From: Adiantum capillus-veneris
Lineage: Eukaryota > Streptophyta > Polypodiopsida > Polypodiales > Pteridaceae
Assembly: GCA_014529385.2 (NCBI GenBank)
Contig: CM043969.1
Span: 67,791,676 to 67,855,675, forward strand
Reading direction: 5' to 3'
Length of the DNA: 64,000 nucleotides
In this document: positions 10,469-22,223 of the stretch, piece after piece
How positions within the stretch are numbered: the first letter of the stretch is position 1
How the letters are laid out: every line of letters starts with the position of its first letter
Position numbers and translations under genes: made by a program
The notes under the pieces: generated by a model
Database searches by the model: none
What the model was told of the DNA's origin: nothing
Seen by the model: only the letters and a program-made list of their open reading frames with translations

Positions 10469-12606
10469 TTATAATTGAACTTCCACATCTATTGTTAGAT
10501 TCTCTTCTATTTTGTCTATAGTGCATTGAGACACACCGACATTGAACTCTTCTTCATCTTCGTTTTGACAATCATACACCCAGACTGGCATTTCCTCTTC
10601 GTAGCCAACACTTTTGATGTGATGCAATATCTTTTCGTTGTAAAATATATACACTAATTTTTTTGCTCTGTCTGCCAATAATTTTGTTGCAAATAGTGCT
10701 ATGAACATACTTGTACATGCTCAAGTTTCTCTCCGATCTTGAGTTTGCTGCAAATTGCGCTAGAACTTACATAGCAAGGGGACGTAAGGTCGAGTAATGC
10801 TCTCCACCATTCATTATCCACCACTTCCATGCAGGTTTCTCTTTTGCCTTTGACTGTACAAAATCATTTACAAAAGAAACTTCTTTTAGTCTAAATGCAC
10901 TCATTTCTTTGATACAATCATTCGATCATGAACATTAGAGTAGAATGTATCGACCACGTGATAGAAATCACTAACCACCTCAGTATTGGACATTAGATCT
11001 AAATTCCAATACTCTGGATCAAGCATGTAAGCCACACTATGGAGTGGACTATGAGCGCTCTTCCATCTTGCAAGAAAATACTTGGTCAAAATTCTTCATT
11101 GTTTGGTAGAGAATGGTAAGTCACCACTCCTTCTCTACTATAGACTCTTTTAACTCCTTAGGATTTTCAAGACTTTGTTGGACTGACCACCATGTCATCC
11201 ACACTTTTGGACATATTTGGTGCCTTTTGATTAAGATTGCAAATCACAAACATAACGGGCATCATTACATGGTATGCATCCATTACACTCCTCCACCAAG
11301 CAGGCTTGTTTATGGACCCACATAGACATGCAATTTTCTCTTTCTGCTCAAGCTGCCATTTGTTAAAGGTTGTGCAATTGAAAGTGTCAATCACAACGCA
11401 CTTATTGCGGAGGAGTGATTCCAATGTATAAAAGTGCGTGAAATCAAGTTTTAGCAGGTAGTTTCAACATAATTGGCATGTGCATTCTGTACAAATCGAG
11501 CACTCTTTGTTGTTTCAAGATGAACTTCATAACTTATCGTGCTATGTCAATTATTTTGGCAAACCATGTGGTTTTTTCACTAGTATATCAATCCTTTAGC
11601 ACCAAGTTTCAACCGTGCGATTACAACCATTGGTGAAAATGTGTGGAAAGCACTCATTAGTTTGCTAGCATTTTTACAGCTCTTTGCATTGTCCATGACT
11701 ACTTGAACGACATGTTCATCACCGATTTCTTAAACTACATTAATCAAGATCTCAAAACTGTATTTGCCACTTTTAATTGCACCAAAACTGTCAACCGCCT
11801 TTATGAATGTTTCTCCCCTTGGACAAACTAGCATTACATTGATCAGTGGTCTTTTTTGAACATTAGACCAACCATCACTCACAATTATGCATCCTGAAAG
11901 CGATATATTCCCAACTATTATTTTGGAAACACCTCTTTGACTTATATTTGTCCCAGAGATCATTTCATATTGTGTGATACAAGGGTCTGAAAATCCTGGG
12001 CTAAACTCATCGATTTTCTTCTATGCGACCTTCCAATGATTGCTGTCTACCATGATTAGAGCACTTTCAGTGAAGAAAATTACTTTAGCGAGTGTAGTTC
12101 GTGCTTCTTCTAGCGATTGCATTCGAAAGCTTTGATGCAATGATTTTTGACACATTTACCCAAGTCCACCGTCATTGTGGCGCTTAAAAGGAACACTGAT
12201 TGGCATTTTCTCTCTTTACGGAGGTTGTTCTACAGGGTTAGTTAGTGTCACCACAAGACAAGAGAGTTGATATTGGAATTTGTCTGCTCTTGACATGCAT
12301 CCATAATAGATCTATGCACCCGCACACCCGCTTTCTCTTGCCACCCTTTTTGGAGAGCTCTTCTCTCAAACGCTTTGCAATTGCAGGCGCCTAAGCATGT
12401 TCACATTTCTTACAATACTTTGTAATGCGACCCAAAAGACGGTCCCTAATACGTGGTGCATCGCCTGATTTTGTACTAAAGAAAAATTTACATTGCCACT
12501 CTATATATGGACCGCATATGATCATATTCCCACTCTTTGCCACGGCTTTTTTATTCTTTGCCTTCTTCATACCACTTGTGCTGACATTTTGCTCCATTGC
12601 TTTCAA
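10469..12606 (-). pseudogene. hAT-superfamily transposase remnant (BED-like finger, DUF659, hAT C-terminal region)
   Basis: Read on the minus strand, 12,606-12,391 encodes a BED-zinc-finger-like start (WQCKFFFSTKSGDAPRIRD). 11,963-11,730 encodes a DUF659-like core (SDGWSNVQKRPLINVMLVC, then SGKYSFEILI), followed by VMDNAKSC in another frame. 11,424-11,167 and 11,089-10,901 resemble the middle of hAT transposases (HSPLHSVAYMLDPEYWN). 10,708-10,469 is an acidic C-terminal tail (YNEKILHHIKSVGYEEEM). The order is right for a plant DUF659-type hAT transposase, but frames change several times and stops occur, so it is inactive. I could not find terminal inverted repeats or an 8-bp target duplication. 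Confidence 0.7.
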
Positions 12607-13855
12607 TTTAATACAGAAGGCATAAAAACTAGATGTTCAATTTTAAAAGTATTTTTCTTCTTTTCAAAATATATCAAAAAAACAATCAGTAAAAAAGTAA
12701 TCAAATCTACATAGTATGAGATTTGCAATGCACTCTAGTTAATCCACATATCGACCACATATGTTGTGAGAAAACATACACATTGCAATGCACTCTCTAC
12801 ACGGTATTATGCATACAACAAAACTATGGATTTGTCAATGCAATTATAAATATGATATTTAGTTATACATCCTCTTCGATTTGCAAACTATAAGACATAT
12901 CTATTTTCAAATGCTACAAAGAATAATCAATTTCTACATTGAAACGATGATAATTATTTGCAAAACACACACGAAAGTAATAATATATTTGATTGGTCAT
13001 CTCATGCACTAACAATCTTTCATAATACATAATGCACTCCCTATATAAACCAATGCATAAAACAAGGCAATGAGATATTCAATACAATTACACAATTGAG
13101 GACTACTTGTACCCAATCAAGGAGTGTAGCCCTCTTATATCCAATACAATATAAAAAATTTGTTTTCACCCAATTAAGGATTATAGCTCTTGTATTGTGC
13201 AGTGACAATGTATATCAGCTCAAATCTATGATGATGTAAAATGAAAGACTCCAAGGATCTTTACATACCCAATACACTAGTACAGGGCATCCGACCCTTG
13301 ACTATCGACTCGTCATTTACATATGCTCATCTTCTAAAACCAACTTTGGCTCTTTTATGGACCAATAACTTCGTCGCAAAATGAGCACAAATCTCCAAGT
13401 TCTCAATTGTTTTGGGTTTGTACCTTTATGTTTGGTGAAGGATTTAAATATTTTTAGAAGTGGTTAACGTATTAAGAATTACACTCGGCCCAAAAAAAGG
13501 ACTTGTGACTTTGTAACCTTAGATCAATTTACAAGGAAAGATTGTACCCGGCACTCAGATACACTTACCAGAGATTTGCCTAGTCAAAGTGACAAAGTTA
13601 GAAGAGCTTTTACTATATATAATTACACCCATAGGGTAAATAAAAAAGTGTGGTGGGCCCACAAGAAAAATAAACAAACCCAACGGGCTGACCGACTCTA
13701 TTGGTTTTTGCAAGTCATCATCAAGATCACATTAACAATTAAGGTGATCACGTCTTTTTCATGTGTAAGTACTTGTGTGATTAACGTAATCAGACGATCG
13801 TGATCACATCAGAGAAATCCCTGCATAAAGGTTTCAAAGTTACCTCCCATATGGG
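12607..13855. other. No gene seen; AT-rich flank of the hAT remnant
   Basis: Contains repeated phrases such as CATTGCAATGCACTC (12,725-12,800), but no convincing coding frame. It should hold the 5' end of the hAT element, which I could not delimit. Confidence 0.4.
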
Positions 13856-13859
13856 TTAT

Positions 13860-14020
13860 TTTCCCGATTTCTATAGAAGAGACCAATAGTATCAGACTAT
13901 CAATTATTCAATCCGGGATCCAAACCTAGGATTAATCCCAGTTTCTACCAAGGAAACTAAGAGTATCAGGCCATCATTTGTTCAAATCAGGGTCTAATCA
14001 AGGGATTAGACTCCCATGTT
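13860..14020 (+). repeat. Diverged ~72-bp tandem duplication
   Basis: TTTCTATAGAAGAGACCAAT... (about 13,868) and TTTCTACCAAGGAAACTAAG... (about 13,950) share AGTATCAGRCYATCA, TTCAA and a GGATTA core in the same order. Confidence 0.55.
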
Positions 14021-16520
14021 AAGTTCATCGCATCAAGTTACATCAAATGATTGCAAGCCCTTTGTCATAAAAAGCTTAGTGTTTCCAAAATATCAGTAAA
14101 GCAATCAAGCATCCAAATATTAGTGCTAGAAAAAAACCAAATTCCATTACCATGAAAGTAGTATTGATTCTGACATTGTTTGCATGATCCAAAAACCAAT
14201 AAACTAGTAAAACCAGTAAACTAAACTAAAAATATGCCTTAGCCTTACATAATTTTCAAAGCAGTGCACAAAGATATATTTAATATACAATAGCTTTCTA
14301 GCTATGTTGTCTATTTTATTGAATCCTTAGAGTTATGGTTTGAAGGTGGAAAATTATAAATGGATGTTGCATTGTCTTGAATATTTGTTCTTATCTGGTA
14401 TTTTCACTAGTTATCTCGCTCTAGCCCTTCTTGACTGATGTTATTGCCAAGCACTTGAACTTGCATCCTGATCTAGAATAAATGACCCTAAAACACCGAT
14501 AGTAATTGGTAGTTTTTTTCTATGTTTTTAAGGTTGCATTAGCATTGGATGCTTATACCTAAAAGGATAAGTCCTATTTGATAAAGATATGCAAAGACTC
14601 TGATTGGTTTTGTTTCCTTTCCCCAAAAATGTGGTTGGCTATTAGTGATCTTGCTACTATTGTGGGTTTGTTCTTGTCCTTGATAGTCTTTTAAAGTGAC
14701 CTAGTTTACACAGAGGGGTTAAGTCTGTTTTTGATTCTAGATAGTTCCGATGGCTAAAATAAGTTGAGCCTTGTTATGGTGAATACTTGTTGGTTTGTGG
14801 ATACTTTAGATTGCATCTAAAAAATTTGGGTCACTAATGATATTGGCTCTTAGCTTCTTCTAAGCTTATATTTTGTGCTTGACTTGTTTTTGAACCTTGT
14901 TATGGTAGTTTATAATTTGGCTATCCCATAAACTCTCACTCCTTGATACACCCAAAGAATCTTAATCAGGTGTTGATTCTAAAAATTGATTGCTATTGTG
15001 ACTACTGGTCATATGGTTTGTCTCTTTGCTGAAGCATAAAATGATATTGAGAATCTCTAATTAACTGGTTGGGGACTAGGCATGCCAAAGCATGCAGGGG
15101 GGCTCTAAGCCGAGGAGATAAATTAAGCCAAGGTCAAATATTTCAATCAAGATAAAGTGAGCCGAGTAGATCCCTTTGAATAGAGGCAATCATTTCAAAG
15201 ACGATTTCAAAGCGATACTAAAATTATGAGCATAGATGACAACCAAGTAAGCATCAGAAGATTAGTAAAGCAACTATGAAGAATATGCATCTTCCAACCA
15301 TCATCATGTGTAGCGAGGGGAGTAATGACCACAATTTTCAATAGACAGCACGATAAAATCACAACAAAGCATACACACTCTCTCTCTCTCTCTTGAAAGA
15401 TAAAAAAAGAAAGTAGTCCAAGGCTGGGGCATAGGAATCCCTCACCTTCATATAGGGAGTACGGTAGTGGGAAAGTGCTGGCGACCAGTTCCATCCACTC
15501 CATAGCCTTCAAGTGTATGTCAGTAATCAGAGAGGTGATCTTGAAGCATTTCCATGCACGATAAGGAGAATCATCATGGTGAGCCTTATGCAACATGCCA
15601 AGCTTGATAAGGTCTTGTAAAGGCAAGTATTCAATTACCAAAGGTGAGAAATGTCCATACTCTCAAGGATAGAAAGCTAGTCAAGGTATGCAAGTTTGTA
15701 TGTTTTATCTGTGTGTAGCTTTGATAGCTTCAAGGTGTTGCAAAAATGAATGCAGAGAGTACTTACATGGGGAGGGGAGACAATAGGCAAACCCAAGGAT
15801 GAGGCTAGATGAAATAATAAAAAATGTGACCCAAGTGGTGTGGAATCACCAGAGAAGTACACATTCTGTTCTAAAGGTTTTTCTTTGATTCATTTGCTTC
15901 CTTGAGTGTAATAGAAAATAGTGGGAGTTGTAGAGGTGTAGAGGGAACCTAGTAGAGTGTAAGCAAGGTTATGTGCAAGGGCGAGCAAATTTGTGAGTGG
16001 AGATCATCTCACATCTTCTTGTGAGAGATACTTTTTTTAATCCTCATCTATTTTCTGAACATGAGGTGTTAGAGGCCACCCCCAAATCCTTCACATGTTT
16101 TGATGTTCCCACTAAGAATCTACTTTGGGTATCCAATTGAGACTTTCCATGGAGTTAAGCTTAGCCTTCTACTTATATTTTGTCATCATAAAATCTACGA
16201 TTCTTTTAAAGTGTGAATGGTAAAGACCCAAGAAGGTTCTTGAGGCAAGTAAAATTGCAATGTTCACAGATAGGGAAGAGAAGGTAAACTATTTTCATTG
16301 CAAAGCTCGCGTGCACACGAGGCACCACATCAATGCATACCAGTCCAGGGAGCCATCACACAGCACACGAGCATGTGAGCACGCTAGGTGCAAAAGTGGT
16401 GCGCAATGCTTGTGGAGTGTGAGGGAGGAGAAGCACGAGAGCACACGATGTAGGTGGAGATACTCACCACACTATGTAGAGAGAACCCTATCTAGTAAAG
16501 AAGAAGGTGTGTACAAATGA
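14021..16520. other. No supported gene
   Basis: Low-complexity AT-rich DNA. A 144-codon minus-strand open frame at 15,641-15,207 crosses a short CT tract (15,370-15,392) and shows no family signature, so I do not call it. 16,260-16,520 has a short plus-strand frame with the same lack of evidence. Confidence 0.4.
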
Positions 16521-16580
16521 TGGGCGATCAGACGCCTTTGAAGCATACAATCGAGGTAAGAGATGCATCGCCTTTACCCT
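16521..16580 (+). repeat. Dispersed 60-bp repeat, copy 1
   Basis: TGGGCGATCAGACGCCTTTG, then AAGCATACAATCGAGGTAAG and a CCTTTACCC end. A clear partner lies at 19,227-19,286. The pair brackets 2.6 kb and may mark the ends of a decayed element. Confidence 0.6.
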
Positions 16581-19226
16581 AAAAATCTCCCACTTAAAGG
16601 TGAATGTGCCGATAAGTGGTACTACTATAGGACATAGTAGCATACATGAGATATAGGGTGAAATCTTGTCTCAACCTATGCCCACTGGCTCTCTCAAAGT
16701 TAGTGCATGTCATCATATAGGCTCTAGTGGTGTGCAAAAGTGTATATCCCTACTATAATAAGCATACATACCCCTGCAAGTATCTTGTAATGACTGCACT
16801 ACTCCAGGATGCATCATGCTAGTGTCAACCATGGCACAATTGAAAATCCCAACTATAAACGCTCTCACTAGAGCTGTTATATTAGGTCTTGACACTAAGA
16901 GGTCGTACATGAGAGTCCCAAAGGTTGATGACAAGTGTGTGATCTCTACCATCATAGCCATGGCAATCACATCAATGTCATGTGCATTGACCTTGGCCAA
17001 TATATCCGTGGTAGGCATATCAACGCTCACTACATCACCACCAGAGATACGTATGGACATGTCAATCCTGACTCTAGGGTAGTTGTCACTCCCTCATCAT
17101 TCATAGGAATGGTATCCACATGTCCTTGCATCACCATATCAGCTTCTAGCATGAGCATGTCAAGAACTCCATACTGCTCATCTTCATGGTGGGAGGCATC
17201 TCTGTCCTAAGAGGATCAATCTACTATGTTGCATGGCCTCTCTAAATGTGCATTTATAGACATGTCATGCATAGAACTTTGAAACTCATCCACAAAAGAT
17301 ACGACTCTAGTCTCTCATTGACATGACTGTAATGTAATCAAGACTAAACTATCTTGGACCTCGGATACATGCATAGGGTAAACCAAGCCATTCTAGGATC
17401 CTCGCACAATCAAGCAATCCGCAATGCATCCAAAAAGACTTCTCTCTAAGTAGTATCTGACATCCACTTTCTCTCAATTGTATCATCAAAATTAAAATCT
17501 ATCCTAGTTGAGAAACGTATCGCACATGACGAAATGTGTATGATGCACCATTGGAAAATGACAAACATACTTCTCCTGCACCCTCAATGTCACACATTAA
17601 ACCATCAACGAATTGCACACAATCAAGTCTTTGACTAGAAAAACTACTAAACCACTCACAACATGGCGTGATGTGGAAAGCAGCATCACCTTAGTGTGCT
17701 ATCCATAGACATATATGTAAGAGATATACTTGAGGCAAGCATGCCATCATCATCAATTGAATTGCCTCTCTAACATGTTACAAAGCTACATCTACATCTC
17801 CTCTGCTGCCTCATGCGTCTAAAGCAACATTTTCTAATGTGCCCTCTATGACAACAATGCAAACATCTCGTTGATGTGAATGAGACCATTTTCTCACATG
17901 AGTTGTCATTGTGGACTCAAACACATATAAACTTCCATATGTGAATGTCAAAGTTGGAGATCAATTTGACCGCTATCACCAAGACAATGTCAAAGTGGGA
18001 TAAACAAGAGCTATGGCTCCATATCACGTACAAGGGCAATGTGCATAAAGTAATTCCAAAAAGAAGTGCACCAAACCTGAAATGAAAGGATCTCCTTGCG
18101 GGGAGAAAACACTCTCAAAAGAGCTACCTGCACTTTGTAGTGCTCAAGTGCATCGACACATAAAATCTCCCGCAATAGCATAACCACATTGTGCTCTACA
18201 ATTGTCACACTGATGCAAGTCTCAACTACCAAAGGTACCTGGAATCTATTCCTGGAACCTATAGAGTTGATGGGAGAACAACTTAACCACTACCAAAGCT
18301 CAAATCTGGCTACCTATAACTCGTAGCCATTCAAGCATACTTGTCATATGTACTCTTGCAAGTGTGGGTACGTGATTACTTGTCTGTGTCCAAAATCACT
18401 GTATGCTCATCGATGTGGGAGTAAAGTCGACCACAAAAAGAGGGAATTATTATCTTAACCCAATGACTGCAAATGCATCAAAAAGTGTATGGCAATCAAG
18501 CCAAAATTATGGTGACAAATTTAGGAGAACTTGGACAAAGTCTCCCTTGCAAAATGAGCAAAATCTTAATACAAATCTCAAGCATAAAAAAATGGCATCG
18601 AAGATGCCAAAGTAGGAATGATCTCGACCAATACAAGCTAAGCAAAAGTCTGTCAACCAAAAGTATGGCAAAGTGGGAATAAACCTCGACCACAACAATC
18701 TCCAAAAGAGGACTCAAAATTATAAATTCATAAACACTAGTCAATGGAAATGAGTAGAACACCAAAATGGCTCCACAAAGTCACATACAATGGCAATCCC
18801 CAGTTGATGTACATCAACAGAGTGACTGTGCAAAAACAAGCGCCAGACATGTGAACACAAAATATCTGATCTTTGCAAAACAATGCTCTCAATGGATTTG
18901 ACTAGCACTCAAAAGTGCTTGCCAAAATGCATGAAGAGGACATAAACCATATGCTGCAAATAATCCGCAAAAGACCATAAACGAATGCATTGAAATCACT
19001 GCCAAAGTAATCTGTGCAAACCTATCAAGGCCTTTGACCCAATGAGGCTCAAATGCCAATGAGACTGTGCACAAAAAAATAGAGAATATATCTCTTGGAA
19101 ACCACAATGACCATACATCAAGACCATATGAAATATGGCTACCAAAATCTCTAAAACCATAGAGAAAAGCACAAGTATGTCTACATGGGTAGATAGAAGT
19201 GGCCAAGTAGATGATTTTGAGAGAAA
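16581..19226. other. Region between the 60-bp repeats; no recognised gene
   Basis: Several medium open frames occur on both strands (for example minus 17,060-16,713; minus 19,422-18,889 extends past this region; plus 16,816-17,082). None shows a domain that I can name. Phrases such as ATGGCTCCAYAWMGTCACRTACAA recur near 18,010 and 18,770, so the stretch contains old internal duplications. A decayed retroelement is possible but unproven. Confidence 0.35.
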
Positions 19227-19286
19227 TGGGCAATCGAACGCCTCTGGAGCATTCGATTGGGGTAAGAGGCATACCACCTTTACCCC
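19227..19286 (+). repeat. Dispersed 60-bp repeat, copy 2
   Basis: TGGGCAATCGAACGCCTCTG, then GAGCATTCGATTGGGGTAAG and a CCTTTACCCC end. It aligns with 16,521-16,580. Confidence 0.6.
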
Positions 19287-20130
19287 AACAAAGCAAGAGA
19301 GCACGACCGAGGGGACAGCCTTCGAGTTGAGGCAACTCAACAAGGAAGGTAGCATTAACTACCTTCCTTAGCCTAGTACATCCTAGGAGTACAAGAATCA
19401 AGGGGTGGTTCTTGGTAAGCACATCGTCAACAGGTTTTTAGGAAGATTTGAATATCACAAGTGAGTTCTTCATTACACAAGGTAAAGAGTCAAGGGATAC
19501 CATTCTAGGGCTATATTTATGCATGCAAACAATATGAAGGGATCAAGTTAAGGGCCTCCCGAGGGACATTTGAAGGAGTCAATTGAGGGCATCATTAGTA
19601 CAGAAGGGAGTTTTAATTAAAGAAGAGATAAAGTGGAAGATTCAATATTTTTCCAAACAAACAAAGGGAAGTAGGAAACTCCAGGATAGGGATAGTATCA
19701 AGCTAAACCTCTAGCAAGACAAGATCCAAGCAGATCTAATTTGATCAAGTCTATCCTGAGTTAGGAAACCAAAAAGGTTTATGGAACCAAAAATTGAAAT
19801 TATCTCATCTATGTGAACAAAGTGTAGACATTCAATAGCTTGAATTATTCAAAATGGTTCTTGAAGCTATAGGGTTCAAGACAATGCACTTTCAAAGGGG
19901 TAGCGTCTTTTTTTGTGTGTCAGTGATATGCAAAGTATGGAGTAGGAGCTATGCAAGATCTGGGATGATAATGTATTTGGAACCACAAGTGTGTGTGTGT
20001 GCGCGCGTGCGCTCTTACCATGGAGTAAATCTTGAAGAGTTTGATCTATTTTCTTGATTATTTTTATGGAGAAAGGTTGGTTGGCACCATGCTCTATGTT
20101 GACATTATTGTCTTTATCTTTGGTAATGTA
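19287..20130. other. No feature seen
   Basis: AT-rich, with a short alternating GT/GC run at 19,989-20,011 and no coding or RNA gene signal. Confidence 0.4.
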
Positions 20131-20132
20131 TG

Positions 20133-20216
20133 TATTTGTGTATGTATGTGTACATATCCATATAAATGTATGTATGTATACATATATACATCTATGTATA
20201 CATACATACATCTCTA
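20133..20216 (+). repeat. Interrupted (TATG/CATA)n microsatellite
   Basis: Runs of GTATGTATG and CATACATACAT alternate here, forming a partly self-complementary tract. Confidence 0.7.
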
Positions 20217-20338
20217 GCTCTTCAAAAGCACCATAGGTTTCTTAATTTGTGCAAGATATAAATGATTCAAATACATATACATGTGCATACATGTATAGAT
20301 ACATACACACGTGCATGTATATGTGTGTGGATATACAC

Positions 20339-20341
<3 letters not shown>

Positions 20342-20405
<64 letters not shown>
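20342..20405 (+). repeat. (GA)n microsatellite
   Basis: An uninterrupted GA tract of about 32 units. It is followed by a duplicated GA-rich segment. Confidence 0.95.
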
Positions 20406-20408
<3 letters not shown>

Positions 20409-20550
20409 GGGACAAAGAGGGAGTGTCACTGGAGAGAGGGAATGTAGGGGAATGAGAGAGCGTGTGTGTGTCAAAGAGGTAAGGGACAAAGAGAGAGTGT
20501 CACTTGGAGAGGGAATGTAGGAGGGATGTGAGAGGGAGTGTGTGTGTGTG
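20406..20550 (+). repeat. GA-rich tandem duplication (~75 bp)
   Basis: TAAGGGACAAAGAGGGAGTG followed by TCACTGGAGAGAGGGAATGT (20,406 on) recurs from 20,480 as TAAGGGACAAAGAGAGAGTG and so on. Both copies end in a GTGTGTG tract. Confidence 0.8.
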
Positions 20551-20577
20551 TGGGACTACCTAAGGGAAGAGGTCAAA

Positions 20578-20579
20578 GA

Positions 20580-20648
<69 letters not shown>

Positions 20649-20654
20649 CACACA
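20578..20654 (+). repeat. (CT)n(CA)n compound microsatellite
   Basis: TCTCT runs to about 20,618 and then changes to CACACA up to about 20,654. The same CT-then-CA order appears at 27,258-27,333 and 62,136-62,201. Confidence 0.95.
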
Positions 20655-20844
20655 AAAGACACATAAACACATGCACACATATACATATGATGGTGTATAT
20701 GTCTCGTATATGTATTCTATTTTATAAGCACACACATAATTGGTAGAGTTTTAAAACTTGGGAACAATTATAAATTTCTTTAATATAAGTAAACTTTGTA
20801 TTCTCCACCCCAGTCCCCCACCCTCAACTTGTTGGGGCTCTTTT

Positions 20845-21032
20845 GTAATGAAAATGATTAATATATATAATTACATGTGACATGTGGCAAATTAGGGCTG
20901 ATCTATGGAAAATGCAAAAGGATACCAAGTTCCTTAATAATACAATATCAATAAACTTGGTATCCCTTTGCATTTTGCCCTGAATTGCCACATGTTACAT
21001 GTAATAATATATATCGTAATCATTTCCATTAC
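20845..21032. repeat. Foldback (inverted-repeat) element, ~85-bp arms
   Basis: The left arm 20,845-20,931 (GTAATGAAAATGATTA ... GGATACCAAGTT) pairs with the right arm 20,954-21,032 (AACTTGGTATCC ... TAATCATTTCCATTAC). There is one internal gap of about 9 bases and a few mismatches. The loop is 22 bp. Pairing weakens but continues outward into GGGG/CCCC. No protein frame is present. It fits a MITE/foldback element, or the source of a long hairpin RNA. Confidence 0.8.
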
Positions 21033-22184
21033 ATCTTTTCCCCACCCATGGTACTCTTAACCAACACAAGGAACCCTTTTTAACATCATAAGGCATGCAT
21101 TAAGCTTGAAAAGATTTCTTTATATTTGTTTCTCTTGCATTAGCTTCCCTCTTGTTGGGTTTGCATAGCCCAAGAGCACGCATAGCTCTCTAAGCTCTCT
21201 AGGAAGAGTTTGTTGGAGATATACCGTCACCAAATGGTGGCATCATAGGTCGCATCTAATGGTTGCATAGCCAAATACATATACACTTTACCCTACTTTG
21301 GCCCTAGGGGATTCACCATGGAAAACTTATCACACCAGTAAGTGCAAGGGAGGGGTTTTTTTTAACAAGTTACAAAAAGGTATAAGTTAGGGGCAGGCCC
21401 CCAATAGTATCACTCAATCTTAAAAATAAGGGAGGGGAGTATCATATTTCGGGGCAGGGGGGAGGGGGAACCTGACCCAAGTTGATTACTTGTAATGATT
21501 GGTCATCGATCTGCACTAGAACTCATATGAATTTAGGGAAAGGTTTTTATCAGGTCACACATCAAATTTTTACATCAAGACGGTCATAGATAAGGGCTGA
21601 TTTAGAGTAGGTCAAGGGTTGATTTACACCAGCTTTGGATGGATAAGAATTGGATGAGTAACCAAAGTGCAAGCTGATCAGACACATGGTTTGAAATTCA
21701 GACTAAGACACATTGAGGGTACCTCTAATTATCAACAGAAGTGGTTCCTTAGTACGTTGCCAGTCACTATGCTCCACACTCTTTGACTAGTTCTAATCAG
21801 TTAGATCATGTGACCCTAAATTTTATATGTAAGATAGGGGTATGATAGTTTTCTTCATTGATTATCATATAAACGTAGAAAGGGGGGTCATATTCCCTAA
21901 TATGAGTCCTATATAGGGGTTTTATCAAAGTTGTTCGCTCGTAGGTGGTGCTCCATTTTGTGTATAGAGTGAATCCCTCGAGACTTTGGCCCATTTTTTA
22001 CTAACTTGGACTATTCTTAGGACAATTAGTCTCCTTTTTGGTGATGTGGCACATAAGTTGATTGGTCTTAGTTCATGTTAGGGATGCCCCTTCATTTCAA
22101 ATCTCTAGGTCAATGCACCATTTACTATTGAGTACCTATTTTCACTTTCCCTCATTATAGAGGTATTGGGTTATCGCTCTTGGG

Positions 22185-22223
<39 letters not shown>

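Noticed and set aside
15207-15641. 144-codon minus-strand open frame
   Set aside because: It is held open partly by a CT tract and has no recognisable motif.
18889-19422. 177-codon minus-strand open frame
   Set aside because: No domain, no homologous pattern, and it overlaps a non-coding dispersed repeat (19,227-19,286). Length alone is not enough.
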